A stretch of DNA of 32,038 nt from an uncultured Pelagibacteraceae bacterium (GCA_902615435.1 CACMOZ010000009.1:1-32038), one strand, 5' to 3'; shown: positions 22,560 through 32,038, counted from the first letter of the stretch. Notes: a model not told the origin generated them from the letters alone. Program-made: numbers and translations.

Positions 22560-25220
22560 TTATTTACTCAATTCAGCTTGTGCGGCAGCTAATTTTGCAA
22601 CAGGTACTCTAAAAGGAGAGCAAGAAACATAATTTAATCCTGTTCTTGAACAAAATTCTATGCTTTTAGGATCGCCACCATGCTCACCACAGATACCAAG
22701 TTTGATTTTTTTATTAGTTTTTCTACCTCTAGCTGAAGCAATTTCTACAAGCTCACCCACACCATTTTGATCAATACTTACAAATGGATCAATTTCAAAT
22801 ATTTTATTTTCAAAATAATTATTTAAAAATTTTCCTGAGTCGTCTCTGCTTATCCCTAGAGTGGTTTGAGTTAAATCATTAGTTCCAAAACTAAAAAAAT
22901 CTGCATGTTTTGAAATAGATTTAGCTTGTAACGCTGCACGAGGTAACTCAATCATTGTACCAACCAAATAATCTAATTTTGTTTTATTTTCTTTCTCTAT
23001 TTCTTTGGCAATTTTGTTCACTAAAGTTCTTAAAATTTTAAGTTCTGTATCAATTGAAACTAGAGGTATCATAATTTCTACGAAAGCTGCTTGTACTTTT
23101 TTTTTTTGTAATTCGACTATAGCCTCAAAAATTGCTCTACATTGCATCTCATAAATTTCTGGGAAAGAAATACCAAGCCTACAACCTCTATGTCCTAACA
23201 TTGGATTTTCCTCGTGCAGTTCTGCTATTCTATCCTTAACTTCTTTTGCTGACAGATTTAAAGATCTTGCAACTTCATCTATATCTTTATCAGCTTTTGG
23301 CAAAAATTCATGAAGTGGTGGGTCCAATAATCTTACTGTAACTGGCAGGCCAGACATTACTTTAAATATTTTTTTAAAGTCCTCTTTTTGATAAGGTAAA
23401 AGTTTATCTAGTGCGCTATTTCTATCTTCTTTTGATTTAGATAAGATCATTTGTCTAACTGATAAAATTCTTTCTTCATCAAAGAACATATGCTCCGTTC
23501 TACATAGGCCTATTCCTTCAGCGCCAAACTCTCTAGCAGTTTTGCAATCTGCCTCTGTCTCAGCGTTTGTTCTGACTTTTAATTTTCTAAATTCATCAGC
23601 CCACTTCATTATAGTAGAAAAGTATCCAGAAATTTCAGGTTGAACAGTAGGAACTAACCCTTTCATCACCTTTCCGCTACCACCATCAATTGTAATTATG
23701 TCCCCCTCCTTAATTATTTCGTCGCCAGCTTTAAATTGTTTCAAATCATAATCTATTGTTATTTCACTTGAGCCTGATACACATGGTCTTCCCATACCTC
23801 TTGCAACAACAGCAGCATGACTAGTCATTCCTCCTCTTGCGGTAAGAATTCCTTTTGCGGCATGCATTCCGTGTATATCCTCTGGCGAAGTTTCTAGTCT
23901 AACTAAAATAGTATCTTGCATCATAGCATTTAATTTTTCGGCCTCATCAGCTGTAAAAACAACCTTTCCACTTGCAGCTCCCGGTGAAGCAGGTAAGCCT
24001 GATGCGATTATTTCTTTCTTAACTTTATCATCTAAGGTTGGATGCAACAGCGTATCTAAAGTATTCGGGTCTATTCTTTTAATCGCTTCTTTTTTCGTAA
24101 TTAATTTTTCTTTCACCATATCTACAGCAATTTTTATTGCAGCTTTAGCAGTTCTTTTTCCTGATCTTGTTTGGAGCATCCAAAGTTTATTATTCTCAAC
24201 TGTAAACTCAATATCTTGCATATCTTTATAATGTTTTTCTAATTTTAAAAATACTTTAGCTAATTCTTCATAAACTTTAGGCATAGTTTCTTCCATTGAA
24301 GGATCGTTTGAGCCTGAGTCTTGTTTAGCTTTTTTTGTTATGTATTGAGGAGTTCGTGTGCCTGCGACTACATCTTCACCTTGTGCATTTATTAAAAATT
24401 CCCCAAAAAAAGAATTTTCTCCTGTTGAAGGATTTCTTGTAAAAGCTACACCAGTTGAACAATCATCACCCATATTACCAAAAACCATAGTTTGAACATT
24501 TACTGCAGTTCCCCAATGATCTGGGATTTGATTTAATTTTCTATAAGTTTTTGCTCTTTGACTATTCCAAGATAAAAAAACTGCATTAATTGCACCAAAT
24601 AATTGTTCTTTTACATCTTGAGGAAAATTAATTTTTTTCTTCTTTTTTACTAAATCTTTAAAATTTAAAATTAAACCATCCCAATCACTTTCATCTAAAT
24701 CTGTATCCAATAAAACCCCTTTAGTTAATTTATAATTATCAATCAATTCTTCAAATAAATGTCCATCAATACCAAGAACAACGTTGCTATACATTTGAAT
24801 AAATCTTCTATAACTATCTTTTGCAAATCTTCCATTGTATGTTTTCTTTTTTAAAGCCACTACTGTTTTATCGTTTAGACCTAAATTTAAAATTGTGTCC
24901 ATCATCCCAGGCATTGAAATTCTAGCTCCTGATCTAACTGATACTAATAATGGATTTTTTAGGTCACCAAATTTTTTTTTAGTTTTCTTTTCAGTTTTTT
25001 TAAGCTCTGACTCAATATTTTTTATTATTGTTTTTGGTAATTTTTTTTTATTTTTATAAAAAAGATCACAAACTTCTGTTGTAATAGTAAACCCTGGAGG
25101 AACAGGTAAACCTAACCTTCCCATCTCACCAAGATTTGCTCCTTTACCGCCTAAAATATTTTTTTTGTTCTTTAGCTTTTTTGTAGATTTATCATCAAAA
25201 CTGAATACTACTTTTGCCAT
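22560..25220 (-). CDS. ppdK: Pyruvate, phosphate dikinase
   Basis: PPDK interconverts pyruvate, ATP and Pi with phosphoenolpyruvate, AMP and PPi. The enzyme may serve glycolysis or gluconeogenesis in organisms without a classical pyruvate kinase. The 886 residues are full length. The N-terminal ATP-grasp region shows GGKGANLGEMGRLGLPVPPGFT. The phosphohistidine domain carries GGMTSHAAVVARGMGRPCVSG. The TIM-barrel domain shows GAEGIGLCRTEHMF, SFGTNDLTQTTLG and catalytic Cys in LGICGEHGGDP. I choose the ATG at 25220, which shares one base with the glyS stop and follows a GAGGG site at good spacing. A GTG at 25223 is also in frame. Confidence 0.98.
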   Translation of the reverse strand: MAKVVFSFDDKSTKKLKNKKNILGGKGANLGEMGRLGLPVPPGFTITTEVCDLFYKNKKKLPKTIIKNIESELKKTEKKTKKKFGDLKNPLLVSVRSGARISMPGMMDTILNLGLNDKTVVALKKKTYNGRFAKDSYRRFIQMYSNVVLGIDGHLFEELIDNYKLTKGVLLDTDLDESDWDGLILNFKDLVKKKKKINFPQDVKEQLFGAINAVFLSWNSQRAKTYRKLNQIPDHWGTAVNVQTMVFGNMGDDCSTGVAFTRNPSTGENSFFGEFLINAQGEDVVAGTRTPQYITKKAKQDSGSNDPSMEETMPKVYEELAKVFLKLEKHYKDMQDIEFTVENNKLWMLQTRSGKRTAKAAIKIAVDMVKEKLITKKEAIKRIDPNTLDTLLHPTLDDKVKKEIIASGLPASPGAASGKVVFTADEAEKLNAMMQDTILVRLETSPEDIHGMHAAKGILTARGGMTSHAAVVARGMGRPCVSGSSEITIDYDLKQFKAGDEIIKEGDIITIDGGSGKVMKGLVPTVQPEISGYFSTIMKWADEFRKLKVRTNAETEADCKTAREFGAEGIGLCRTEHMFFDEERILSVRQMILSKSKEDRNSALDKLLPYQKEDFKKIFKVMSGLPVTVRLLDPPLHEFLPKADKDIDEVARSLNLSAKEVKDRIAELHEENPMLGHRGCRLGISFPEIYEMQCRAIFEAIVELQKKKVQAAFVEIMIPLVSIDTELKILRTLVNKIAKEIEKENKTKLDYLVGTMIELPRAALQAKSISKHADFFSFGTNDLTQTTLGISRDDSGKFLNNYFENKIFEIDPFVSIDQNGVGELVEIASARGRKTNKKIKLGICGEHGGDPKSIEFCSRTGLNYVSCSPFRVPVAKLAAAQAELSK

Positions 25221-27274
25221 CACAGACCCTCTAATTTTGAAAAATCAATAAAGTTATCAAAAGTATTACAGAACATTTTAAGTAACTCTAATCGATTATT
25301 TTTAATATCTTGATTTTCATCATTTACGACGACATTGTCAAAAAAATTATCTGTAGATTCTTTGGTTTCAGAAAGCTTTATCAACAAGCTCTCATAGTCT
25401 TTATTATCATCTTTTACTGTGAAAGCTTTCCGAATCTCGTTAATTTTTTCGTGAAGTATTTTTTCTTCATCTTTTCTAAATAGCACCGCATCAGGTCTTC
25501 CAGTGATTCCTTTTCTGGCTTTTTCTAGAATATTAGATGCTCTTTTATATGAGCTAATAGCATTAAGACCAATACCTTTATTTTTATATTTATTCATTAA
25601 TATAGTTTTCGAATATAAAGCTAAAAAATTATCACTTGTATGAGAACTGATCGATGCTTCAATTATATCAGGTTTTATGTTTTTCAATTTTAAAATGTTT
25701 CGCATTCTTTCTTTAATAAATTCCAAAACTTGCTGCTCTGTTTTTTCATTTTTAATTTCAACGCCTTGTTCTTGATAAAGTCTTACAGAGTAACTTATTA
25801 AATCTCTTAATTTAAATGACAATTTATTTTCAATTATAATTCTTAGTAACCCTGTTGCTGCACGCCTTAAAGCAAAAGGATCTTTGGAACTTGTAGGTTT
25901 TTCATCAATAACAAAAAAACCAACTAAAGTGTCAATTTTATCTACAATTGAAATAGAATAACTAAATGGTTTTTTTGGTAAAACAGAAGTCAAACCAGTA
26001 GGTAAATAATGATCACTAACAGAATTTGCTACGTCTTCCTCAAAACCCTGGGCAAGAGCAAAATATTTTCCCATCACACCTTGTAATTCAGGGTACTCTC
26101 CAACTAAATCAGAGCATAAGTCAGATTTGGAAATAGAAGCAGCAACTTGAACTTTTTCTTTATTGATATTTAAATCATCTGATAATAAGCCAGCTAACTT
26201 TCTTAATCGCTGTGTTTTATCATAGATAGTTCCAAGTTTTTCATAAAATGTAACTGATTTTAAATTTGCGATTTGTTTAATTAAATTTTTTGATCTATCT
26301 TTATCCCAAAAAAATTTGGCATCAGCTAATCTAGCCTCTACAACTTTTTTATTTCCTTGTGTAATTAATTTTTTTTCGTCTTTTTTATTCGCTACAACAA
26401 AAAAATTATTTGTCAACCGGTTTCTATTATCAAATATTGGAAAATATCTTTGATGTTTCTCCAAGGTCGAAATTATAATTTCTTGAGGCATTTTTAAATA
26501 TTTTTTATCAAAACTTGTATGAAGTAAATTTGGATCTTCTAAAATATTAACAACTTCATTTAAAAGCTTAGGCTTAATGTTTTGTTTATATTCTTTTGAT
26601 TGAGAAATTAAATTAATTTTTTTAATTATAATTTTCTCTCTTTCTTTGTGATCGATAATTATTTTATTATTTTTTAAAAAATTTAAATATTCCTTAAAGT
26701 TTTTAACTTTTTTTACTTTGGTAGTTAAATCTTTTTCAATAATTACCTCATCTGTAGTCTCAAGATGGTCGAACTTAAAAGATAGTTTTTTACCATTATA
26801 TATTGCAAATATTGATCTTAGAGGTCTCCCCCACATCAAATCGTAATCTGACCATTTCATTGATTTTTTCCAGGATATTAAACCTATAGATTTTGGAATA
26901 ATTTTGATAAGTAAATCCTCAACTAGAATTGTTTTGGATTGTATTTTTATAAAATAAAATTTTGCCTTGTCTTTTTCTTTTACAATTAAATCTTTTTCTG
27001 AAACATTTTTAGCTTTGATAAAACCTTGAAGGACATGTTCAGGAGAGCTCACTCTAGGCCCTCTTATTTCTTTGGATTCTCTTGTAATTTTTTCATCTAA
27101 TTGCTTAATAATTAATGTTAATCTAGTAGGTGAAGAATAAACTAATAACTCTTTAAATTTAATATTTTCTTCCTTAAGAAAATTTTCAATAGATAGCTTT
27201 AGTTGAGATCTTGCCTCTATTTGTAATTGTGGTGGAATTTCCTCACTATAAAGTTCCAATAAAAGTTCTAACAT
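25220..27274 (-). CDS. glyS: Glycyl-tRNA synthetase beta subunit
   Basis: The beta chain of the tetrameric alpha2beta2 bacterial glycyl-tRNA synthetase binds tRNA-Gly. The 684 residues match the family length (about 690). Markers are LLLELYSEEIPPQLQ at the N-terminus, WGRPLRSI, PQEIIISTLEKHQRYFPIFD, FFVVANK, SKSDLCSDLVGEYPELQGVMGKYFAL, SVVDKIDTLVGFF-like and DPFALRRAATGLLRIII. The C-terminal anticodon-binding region is visible to the end. It follows glyQ by three bases and overlaps ppdK by one base, so glyQ-glyS-ppdK form one tightly packed unit. Confidence 0.98.
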   Translation of the reverse strand: MLELLLELYSEEIPPQLQIEARSQLKLSIENFLKEENIKFKELLVYSSPTRLTLIIKQLDEKITRESKEIRGPRVSSPEHVLQGFIKAKNVSEKDLIVKEKDKAKFYFIKIQSKTILVEDLLIKIIPKSIGLISWKKSMKWSDYDLMWGRPLRSIFAIYNGKKLSFKFDHLETTDEVIIEKDLTTKVKKVKNFKEYLNFLKNNKIIIDHKEREKIIIKKINLISQSKEYKQNIKPKLLNEVVNILEDPNLLHTSFDKKYLKMPQEIIISTLEKHQRYFPIFDNRNRLTNNFFVVANKKDEKKLITQGNKKVVEARLADAKFFWDKDRSKNLIKQIANLKSVTFYEKLGTIYDKTQRLRKLAGLLSDDLNINKEKVQVAASISKSDLCSDLVGEYPELQGVMGKYFALAQGFEEDVANSVSDHYLPTGLTSVLPKKPFSYSISIVDKIDTLVGFFVIDEKPTSSKDPFALRRAATGLLRIIIENKLSFKLRDLISYSVRLYQEQGVEIKNEKTEQQVLEFIKERMRNILKLKNIKPDIIEASISSHTSDNFLALYSKTILMNKYKNKGIGLNAISSYKRASNILEKARKGITGRPDAVLFRKDEEKILHEKINEIRKAFTVKDDNKDYESLLIKLSETKESTDNFFDNVVVNDENQDIKNNRLELLKMFCNTFDNFIDFSKLEGL

Positions 27275-27277
27275 AAT

Positions 27278-28174
27278 TTAACTTTGCGAGTTTAACCATA
27301 ATGCACCACAACCTTTTGCGAGTTCTCTAATTCTAGTAATATAACCAGTTCTCTCTGCAACTCCAATTACACCACGAGCATCTAATAAATTAAAAATATG
27401 ACTAGCTTTTAAACATTGATCATACGCTGGTAATGACAGTTTTTTTTCAATTAAAGATTTACATTCATTTTCAGTATTTTCAAAATTTTTAAGTAAAGTA
27501 TCAGTGTTCGCAAATTCAAAATTATAAGCTGAAAATTCTTTTTCTGCTTGAAAGAAAACTTCTTTATATTTTGTCCCTTGATTGTTCCAATCAAGATCAA
27601 AAACATTATTTTTTCCCTGAACAAACATACAAAGTCTCTCTAGGCCATAAGTTATTTCTACTGGAACAGGTTTACACTCAATACCTGTCATTTGTTGAAA
27701 ATAAGTAAATTGAGTTATTTCCATTCCGTCACACCAAACTTCCCAGCCTAAACCTGCTGCTCCTAAAGTTGGACTTTCCCAATCATCTTCAATAAAACGT
27801 ATATCATGATTTTTTACCTCGATACCAATTGTTGCTAAACTTTTTAAATATAATTGCTTTATATTTTTTGGAGAAGGTTTAATAATAACTTGGTATTGAT
27901 AATAATGTTGCAATCGATTTGGGTTTTCTCCGTATCTACCATCTGTAGGTCGTCTTGATGGTTGAACATATGCTGCCTTCCATGGCTTAGGTCCCAGAGA
28001 TCTCAATGTTGTTGCAGGATGAAATGTTCCTGCTCCAACTTCCATATCATAAGGTTGCAAAATAACACATCCGTTTTTTCCCCAAAATTTTTGAAGATTC
28101 ATTATAATATCTTGAAATGACAAAAAATTTAATTTTTCAGGTAATTTTTTTTTTACTTTTTTTCTTGCTGGCAT
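27278..28174 (-). CDS. glyQ: Glycyl-tRNA synthetase alpha subunit
   Basis: The catalytic alpha chain activates glycine. The 298 residues match E. coli GlyQ (303). A lysine-rich leader of about 13 residues precedes [79 protein letters not shown], the class II core. [17 protein letters not shown] and [15 protein letters not shown] carry the remaining substrate residues. It starts right after the S49 peptidase stop. Confidence 0.98.
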   Translation of the reverse strand: MPARKKVKKKLPEKLNFLSFQDIIMNLQKFWGKNGCVILQPYDMEVGAGTFHPATTLRSLGPKPWKAAYVQPSRRPTDGRYGENPNRLQHYYQYQVIIKPSPKNIKQLYLKSLATIGIEVKNHDIRFIEDDWESPTLGAAGLGWEVWCDGMEITQFTYFQQMTGIECKPVPVEITYGLERLCMFVQGKNNVFDLDWNNQGTKYKEVFFQAEKEFSAYNFEFANTDTLLKNFENTENECKSLIEKKLSLPAYDQCLKASHIFNLLDARGVIGVAERTGYITRIRELAKGCGALWLNSQS

Positions 28175-28987
28175 TTATAAACCAAATTTTTGCCACATCG
28201 ATTTTTCTTCTATAATATTAGTTAATCTATCAACGGGATCATGAATTGAAGAAGATAGTTTTCTTGCGATGAAACCTTTTGGTTTTTCAAAGTTTTTAAT
28301 AATTACTTTGTCGCCAAATTTTTCTCTCAAAATTTGATCAGCGTTGCCCAATCCGTCAATTAATCCAAGTTTCAGAGATGTTTTACCCGTCCAGAATTCA
28401 CCTGTAAAAATATTATTTTCTTCAGGATCTTTAATTTTAGAACCTCTGCTTGTTTCAACTACTTTTATAAAATCAGCATGTAATTCTAATTGAATATTTT
28501 TTAATCTTTTTACATCCTCTTCTTTTTCTTCTGCAAAAGGATCTAATGTGCTTTTATTTTTACCTGCGGTATATACTCTTCGCTCAATACCAATTTTTTT
28601 AATTAATTCTTTAAATCCAAATGAAGCTGAAATTACTCCGATTGAACCAATTATAGAGCTTGAGTTTGCATAAATTTCATCTCCTGCACAAGAAATTAAA
28701 TAGCCACCCGAAGCAGCCACATCCTCTGCAAAAATAATTACTTTGACTTTATTTTTTTCCGCCAACTGTCTAATGTAACTATAAATTAAATGCGATTGGA
28801 CTGGAGACCCTCCGGGAGAATTGATTGATATTGCAACATGAGTAATTTTTTTAAGTGAAAATGCTTTTTTTAAGATTTCTCGCTGACCAGCAAGATCTAT
28901 TCCTTTATTAAACCGTCCAGCAGAGCCAATAACTCCAGTTAATCTTACATGCGGCACAACTTTTTTTTTTTTAAAAATTGAAAACAT
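28175..28987 (-). CDS. S49-family serine peptidase (SppA/SohB-like)
   Basis: This ClpP-fold peptidase, of the signal-peptide peptidase A group, degrades membrane-derived or small peptides. The 270 residues correspond to a single-domain (short) form. Motifs are ISINSPGGSPVQS (about 57-69), the Ser nucleophile in DVAASGGYLISCAGDEIYA (about 88-107), GSIGVIS, and the catalytic-Lys segment VYTAGKNKSTLDPF. GEFWTGKTSLKLGLIDGLG follows near 193-211. No convincing signal anchor is seen at the N-terminus (MFSIFKKKKVV), unlike classical SppA, so it may act on the cytoplasmic side. It heads the glyQ-glyS-ppdK run. Confidence 0.92.
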   Translation of the reverse strand: MFSIFKKKKVVPHVRLTGVIGSAGRFNKGIDLAGQREILKKAFSLKKITHVAISINSPGGSPVQSHLIYSYIRQLAEKNKVKVIIFAEDVAASGGYLISCAGDEIYANSSSIIGSIGVISASFGFKELIKKIGIERRVYTAGKNKSTLDPFAEEKEEDVKRLKNIQLELHADFIKVVETSRGSKIKDPEENNIFTGEFWTGKTSLKLGLIDGLGNADQILREKFGDKVIIKNFEKPKGFIARKLSSSIHDPVDRLTNIIEEKSMWQKFGL

Positions 28988-29131
28988 AATTTTGATGAAT
29001 GATATTACTCTTATAACAGCAATTAATTAAATTTTAATATTAAATTACGCTACTTATAGTTGAATTATAGGTGCGTCACCACGTTTCCATTTAAAAATTT
29101 ATTAATTATTAAATCAATTATAAATAAACAT

Positions 29132-30145
29132 ATGGGATCCGTAATACCGCTAAAAAAATCTGCAAACTCAGCATATCTTGAGCTTAAAAATATTCTTGGA
29201 GAAAAGCTTCAAAAAGTTGAGGTCTTAATTGAACAAAAGCTTAAAAGTGAAGTCGATTTAATAAAGAGGATGAGTGAACATCATCTTAAATCTGGCGGCA
29301 AAAGGTTAAGGGCTTTACTTACTTTAGAGTCTGCAAAACTAACAGGTTACAAAGAAGATAATAGAGATATCAATCTTGCAGCATGTGTAGAATTGATTCA
29401 CTCAGCAACTTTACTTCATGATGATGTAATTGACGAAAGCTCATTAAGAAGAGGAGTTAAAACTACAAATTCGATATGGGGTAATCAATCATCAATTTTA
29501 GTTGGAGATTATCTTTTAAGTAGGTCTTTTGAAATTATGGTTCAAGACGGCGATCTAGAAGTTTTACAACTTTTATCATCTACGTCTGCAAAAATAGCTC
29601 AGGGTGAGGTATTACAACTACAACACAAAGGTGAAGCAGATCTTTTAGAGGAAACATATATAGATATTATCAATTTAAAAACTGCAGCGCTTTTTTCTGC
29701 AGCTACTAAAACAGGTGCTTGTATTTCTAAAAGTAATGAAAAAGAGAAAAAAGCATTAGAGTCATATGGTAGAAATTTAGGATTAGCTTTTCAAATAGCA
29801 GATGATGCTCTTGACTATTATGCAAAAGAGAAATTTTTTGGTAAAGAAATCGGAAAAGATTTTTACGAAGGAAAAGTGACTCTACCTCTTATAACTATAT
29901 TTCAAAAAGGTAATGAAGAAGAAAAAGAATTTTTGAATGAAATAATGAAAAAAGATAAGAGAACTGAGGAAGATTTTAGCGAAACTTTAGCTTTAATATT
30001 TAAATACAAAGCAGTTGAGACTAGTTTGAAAAAAGCAGAATACTTTGTAAATGTTTCTTATGATGCTTTAGCAATTTTTCCAGATAGTACGGATAAAAGA
30101 ATACTACAAAATTTGACTAGCTTTAGTTTAAACAGATCTTTTTAA
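29132..30145 (+). CDS. ispB: Polyprenyl diphosphate synthase (octaprenyl-type, quinone side chain)
   Basis: This trans-prenyltransferase extends farnesyl diphosphate to the long chain used for ubiquinone. The open frame reaches a TTG at 29060, but the first ATG (29132, MGSVIPLKK) gives the family-like 337-residue start. The two Asp-rich motifs are LLHDDVIDESSLRRG (near residue 85) and FQIADDALDYYA (near 217). GGKRLRALLTLESAKL, GDYLLSRSFEIMVQDGDL and GKDFYEGKVTLPLI are also present. The first motif lacks the extra residues of GGPP-type CrtE, and bulky chain-limiting residues are not obvious upstream of it. I therefore favour IspB over a carotenoid role; exact chain length is not readable. It converges with pdxH. 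Confidence 0.88.
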   Translation: MGSVIPLKKSANSAYLELKNILGEKLQKVEVLIEQKLKSEVDLIKRMSEHHLKSGGKRLRALLTLESAKLTGYKEDNRDINLAACVELIHSATLLHDDVIDESSLRRGVKTTNSIWGNQSSILVGDYLLSRSFEIMVQDGDLEVLQLLSSTSAKIAQGEVLQLQHKGEADLLEETYIDIINLKTAALFSAATKTGACISKSNEKEKKALESYGRNLGLAFQIADDALDYYAKEKFFGKEIGKDFYEGKVTLPLITIFQKGNEEEKEFLNEIMKKDKRTEEDFSETLALIFKYKAVETSLKKAEYFVNVSYDALAIFPDSTDKRILQNLTSFSLNRSF

Positions 30146-30774
30146 GGATAAAGAAGTTCTTTTTCCCATTTCCCATTTTTACTTTTATAATTTAATCTTT
30201 CGTGTATTCTTCCTTCTCCATCAACCCAAAACTCGATTTCATCTGGTAAAACTCTCCACCCAGACCAATGAGGAGGTCTTGGTACATTGTTTTGATTAGG
30301 ATATTTTTTTTCAAAATCTTTAATTTTATTTAAAAATGTTTCTCTTTTGTCTAAAATTTTTGATTGAGAAGATGCCCATGCGCTTATACGATTTTTATAA
30401 GGTCTTGAATTATAATAATCATCAGCTTCTTTTTCAGAAACCACCTCTACTTTGCCAATTACTCTTACTTGACGTCTTAAGCTTTTCCAATGAAAACACA
30501 TTGATGCTTTTTGATTCTCCTTCAGCTCCGCTCCTTTTTTACTGTTAAAATTTGTATAAAAGACAAAACCTTTATTACTCAATCCTTTCAACAAAACCAT
30601 TCTCACGTTTGGTTGATTGTTTTTGTTTGAAGTGGCTACAGCAACTGCATTTGGATCGTTAATTTCCGTCTCTTTAGCCTTAGCAAACCATTTTTTGAAT
30701 AAATCAATAGGATTATCAATGTCTTCAAAACAACTATCAATACCAAGTGAATTTTTGCCATTTTTTTGATTCAT
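30142..30774 (-). CDS. pdxH: Pyridoxamine 5'-phosphate oxidase
   Basis: This FMN enzyme oxidises pyridoxine or pyridoxamine 5'-phosphate to pyridoxal 5'-phosphate. The 210 residues are typical. Motifs include DPNAVAVATSNKNNQPNVRMVLLKG, GFVFYTNFNSKKGAEL (FMN site), ASMCFHWKSLRRQVRVIG, SRPYKNRISAWASSQS, and the C-terminal signature EFWVDGEGRIHERLNY. Its stop shares TTAA with the convergent ispB stop. It diverges from aroC over only 37 bases. Confidence 0.97.
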   Translation of the reverse strand: MNQKNGKNSLGIDSCFEDIDNPIDLFKKWFAKAKETEINDPNAVAVATSNKNNQPNVRMVLLKGLSNKGFVFYTNFNSKKGAELKENQKASMCFHWKSLRRQVRVIGKVEVVSEKEADDYYNSRPYKNRISAWASSQSKILDKRETFLNKIKDFEKKYPNQNNVPRPPHWSGWRVLPDEIEFWVDGEGRIHERLNYKSKNGKWEKELLYP

Positions 30775-30811
30775 ATCTTTACTAAAATAAACTATACATT
30801 AATAATTATCT

Positions 30812-31894
30812 ATGTCTTTTAATACATTTGGAAAAATATTTAGATTTACTACTTGGGGTGAGTCCCACGGCCCAGCTATAGGATGTATAATTGATGGTTG
30901 TCCGCCAAATGTCCCATTATCTGAGAGAGATATTCAGGGAGATATGGATAGGCGAAGACCTGGGCAATCTAAATTTACAACTCAAAGAAAAGAGCCAGAT
31001 AAAGTTATAATTTTGTCAGGTGTTTTCGAAGGTAAAACAACAGGTACTCCTATTTCAATAATAATTTATAATGAGGACAAAAAATCTAGGGATTACGAGA
31101 CGATTAAAAATAAATTTAGGCCTGGCCATGCTGATTATACTTATTTTAAAAAGTATGGAATTCGAGATTTTAGAGGTGGAGGCAGGCAATCTGCCAGGGA
31201 AACTGCAAGTAGAGTTGCTGCTGGTGCTGTAGCTAAAGTAGTTTTAAAAAAAATTTTAGGAAAAAAATTTAATATTATCGGTGCAGTAACACAGTTAGGT
31301 TTAATGTCTTGTGATAAATCTAATTGGAATAATGCTGAAATAAGAAAGAATCCATTTTTTTGTCCAGATAAAAAATCTGTTAAATTATGGGAAAAATATC
31401 TTTTAGCTATAAGAAAAGCTGGATCATCTTGTGGAGCAATAATTGAATTAAGAGCTACTGGTGTTCCAGTTGGATTGGGTGCACCAATCTACTCAAAATT
31501 GGATACTGATATCTCTGCCGCGCTAATGAGTATTAACGCAGTCAAAGGAGTAAACATTGGATCAGGCATGAATGCTGCTTTCTTAAGTGGTGAAGAAAAC
31601 TCAGATGAGATAAGAAAAAATTCTGGAAAAGTAAAATTCAAAACAAATCATGCCGGGGGTATTCTAGGAGGGATTTCATCTGGTCAAGATATAGTTGCCT
31701 CGTTTGCAGTTAAACCAACTTCCTCTATTTTAACAAGCCGACAAACAATTGATAAAAAAGGAAAAAATACTAATATTTCTGTAAAAGGAAGACATGATCC
31801 ATGTGTAGGTATAAGAGCTGTACCGATTGGTGAGGCAATGATTAATTGTGTCTTGCTAGATCATTTATTGATGCATAGAGCGCAATGTGGTTAA
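30812..31894 (+). CDS. aroC: Chorismate synthase
   Basis: AroC converts EPSP to chorismate with reduced FMN, the last common step of aromatic amino-acid synthesis. The 360 residues show the three family signatures: [20 protein letters not shown] at the N-terminus, [41 protein letters not shown], and near the C-terminus [17 protein letters not shown]. Normal length and start. The stop shares TTAA with the convergent dxs stop. The promoter must lie in the 37 bases upstream, shared with divergent pdxH. Confidence 0.98.
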   Translation: MSFNTFGKIFRFTTWGESHGPAIGCIIDGCPPNVPLSERDIQGDMDRRRPGQSKFTTQRKEPDKVIILSGVFEGKTTGTPISIIIYNEDKKSRDYETIKNKFRPGHADYTYFKKYGIRDFRGGGRQSARETASRVAAGAVAKVVLKKILGKKFNIIGAVTQLGLMSCDKSNWNNAEIRKNPFFCPDKKSVKLWEKYLLAIRKAGSSCGAIIELRATGVPVGLGAPIYSKLDTDISAALMSINAVKGVNIGSGMNAAFLSGEENSDEIRKNSGKVKFKTNHAGGILGGISSGQDIVASFAVKPTSSILTSRQTIDKKGKNTNISVKGRHDPCVGIRAVPIGEAMINCVLLDHLLMHRAQCG

Positions 31895-32038
31895 TTTGAA
31901 ATCTTGTTTTTATTTTTAGCTAAAATTATATTTGAATTTAAAGTCTCCTCAACTTTATTAGAAATAGATATGTGATCTAAACCTGCAACTTCATACATTT
32001 TTTCAGGTGAGTCTTGATCAATAAAAAAATCAGGTAAT
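31891..32038 (-). CDS. dxs: 1-deoxy-D-xylulose-5-phosphate synthase (C-terminal end only)
   Basis: Forty-eight codons before a TAA at 31891-31893 are open to the window edge on the minus strand. They read [20 protein letters not shown] and continue with a Lys/Asn-rich tail. LPDxFIDQDxPEKMYExAGLD is the characteristic C-terminus of DXS, the thiamine enzyme opening the MEP isoprenoid pathway. The rest of the gene lies beyond the window. DXS supplies precursor to the polyprenyl synthase nearby. Confidence 0.88.
   Translation of the reverse strand, partial: LPDFFIDQDSPEKMYEVAGLDHISISNKVEETLNSNIILAKNKNKISN

Noticed and set aside
29132-30145. Possible CrtE (GGPP synthase) supplying retinal for proteorhodopsin
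   Set aside because: Motif layout and length fit long-chain quinone-type polyprenyl synthases, and no other carotenoid gene is nearby.
1-32038. Mobile elements, CRISPR arrays, prophage, defence systems
   Set aside because: No transposase, integrase, repeat-spacer array or toxin-antitoxin-like pair was found. Gene content is core metabolic throughout.

Overview
The window looks like a stretch of a streamlined, AT-rich alphaproteobacterial genome of the SAR11 clade (Candidatus Pelagibacter-like). The grounds are very low GC, one- to four-base overlaps between successive genes, almost no intergenic space, a proteorhodopsin gene followed by ferredoxin and ferredoxin-NADP reductase genes, and alpha-type housekeeping proteins (single-cysteine DksA, eukaryote-like NADP isocitrate dehydrogenase, pyruvate phosphate dikinase). 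Species-level placement is inference. I see no mobile element, CRISPR array, phage gene or rRNA. No gap between genes exceeds about 230 bases, and the gaps are described below.

Layout. 1-3625: the 3' part of icd, convergent with alaS. 3669-5630: a two-gene unit of an aldehyde dehydrogenase and a DUF779 protein, with a perfect hairpin between them and another in the leader. 5754-6901: recA with a palindromic terminator. 6994-9569: a GFA-fold zinc protein, a D-glycerate 3-kinase-like kinase and a TolC-family outer-membrane protein on one strand. 9695-11946: a polytopic GT39/ArnT-like glycosyltransferase translationally coupled to a GT2 glycosyltransferase. 12022-12447: dksA with a strong, nearly leaderless promoter. 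12444-15384: the light/redox unit of blue-type proteorhodopsin, a terminator, an unannotated 43-residue membrane miniprotein, a 2Fe-2S ferredoxin, ferredoxin-NADP reductase and a YfcG-like glutathione transferase. 15611-19731: an acyl-CoA (propionyl-CoA type) synthetase, an atypical dihydroorotase-family protein and a YgfZ-like Fe-S maintenance protein. 19717-21822: a second unannotated mini membrane protein (39 aa), tRNA-Leu(GAG), and nadA-nadC. 21834-28987: a long minus-strand unit of S49 peptidase, glyQ, glyS, ppdK and a methyltransferase. 29132-32038: a polyprenyl diphosphate synthase, pdxH, aroC and the 3' end of dxs.

How the genes work together. Most are core metabolism: TCA cycle (icd), NAD (nadA, nadC), PLP (pdxH), isoprenoids and quinone side chain (dxs, polyprenyl synthase), aromatic amino acids (aroC), tRNA charging (alaS, glyQS), gluconeogenic and PPi-linked pyruvate metabolism (ppdK), and one- to three-carbon acid and aldehyde oxidation (aldehyde dehydrogenase, glycerate kinase-like, propionyl-CoA synthetase). 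The proteorhodopsin unit links a light-driven proton pump to ferredoxin/NADPH electron transfer.

No wholly new multi-gene system is evident. The best second-look items are the two unlisted mini membrane proteins, the terminator-with-promoter architecture inside the proteorhodopsin unit, the dihydroorotase-like protein with Gln at two His positions, and the aldehyde dehydrogenase-hairpin-DUF779 unit.
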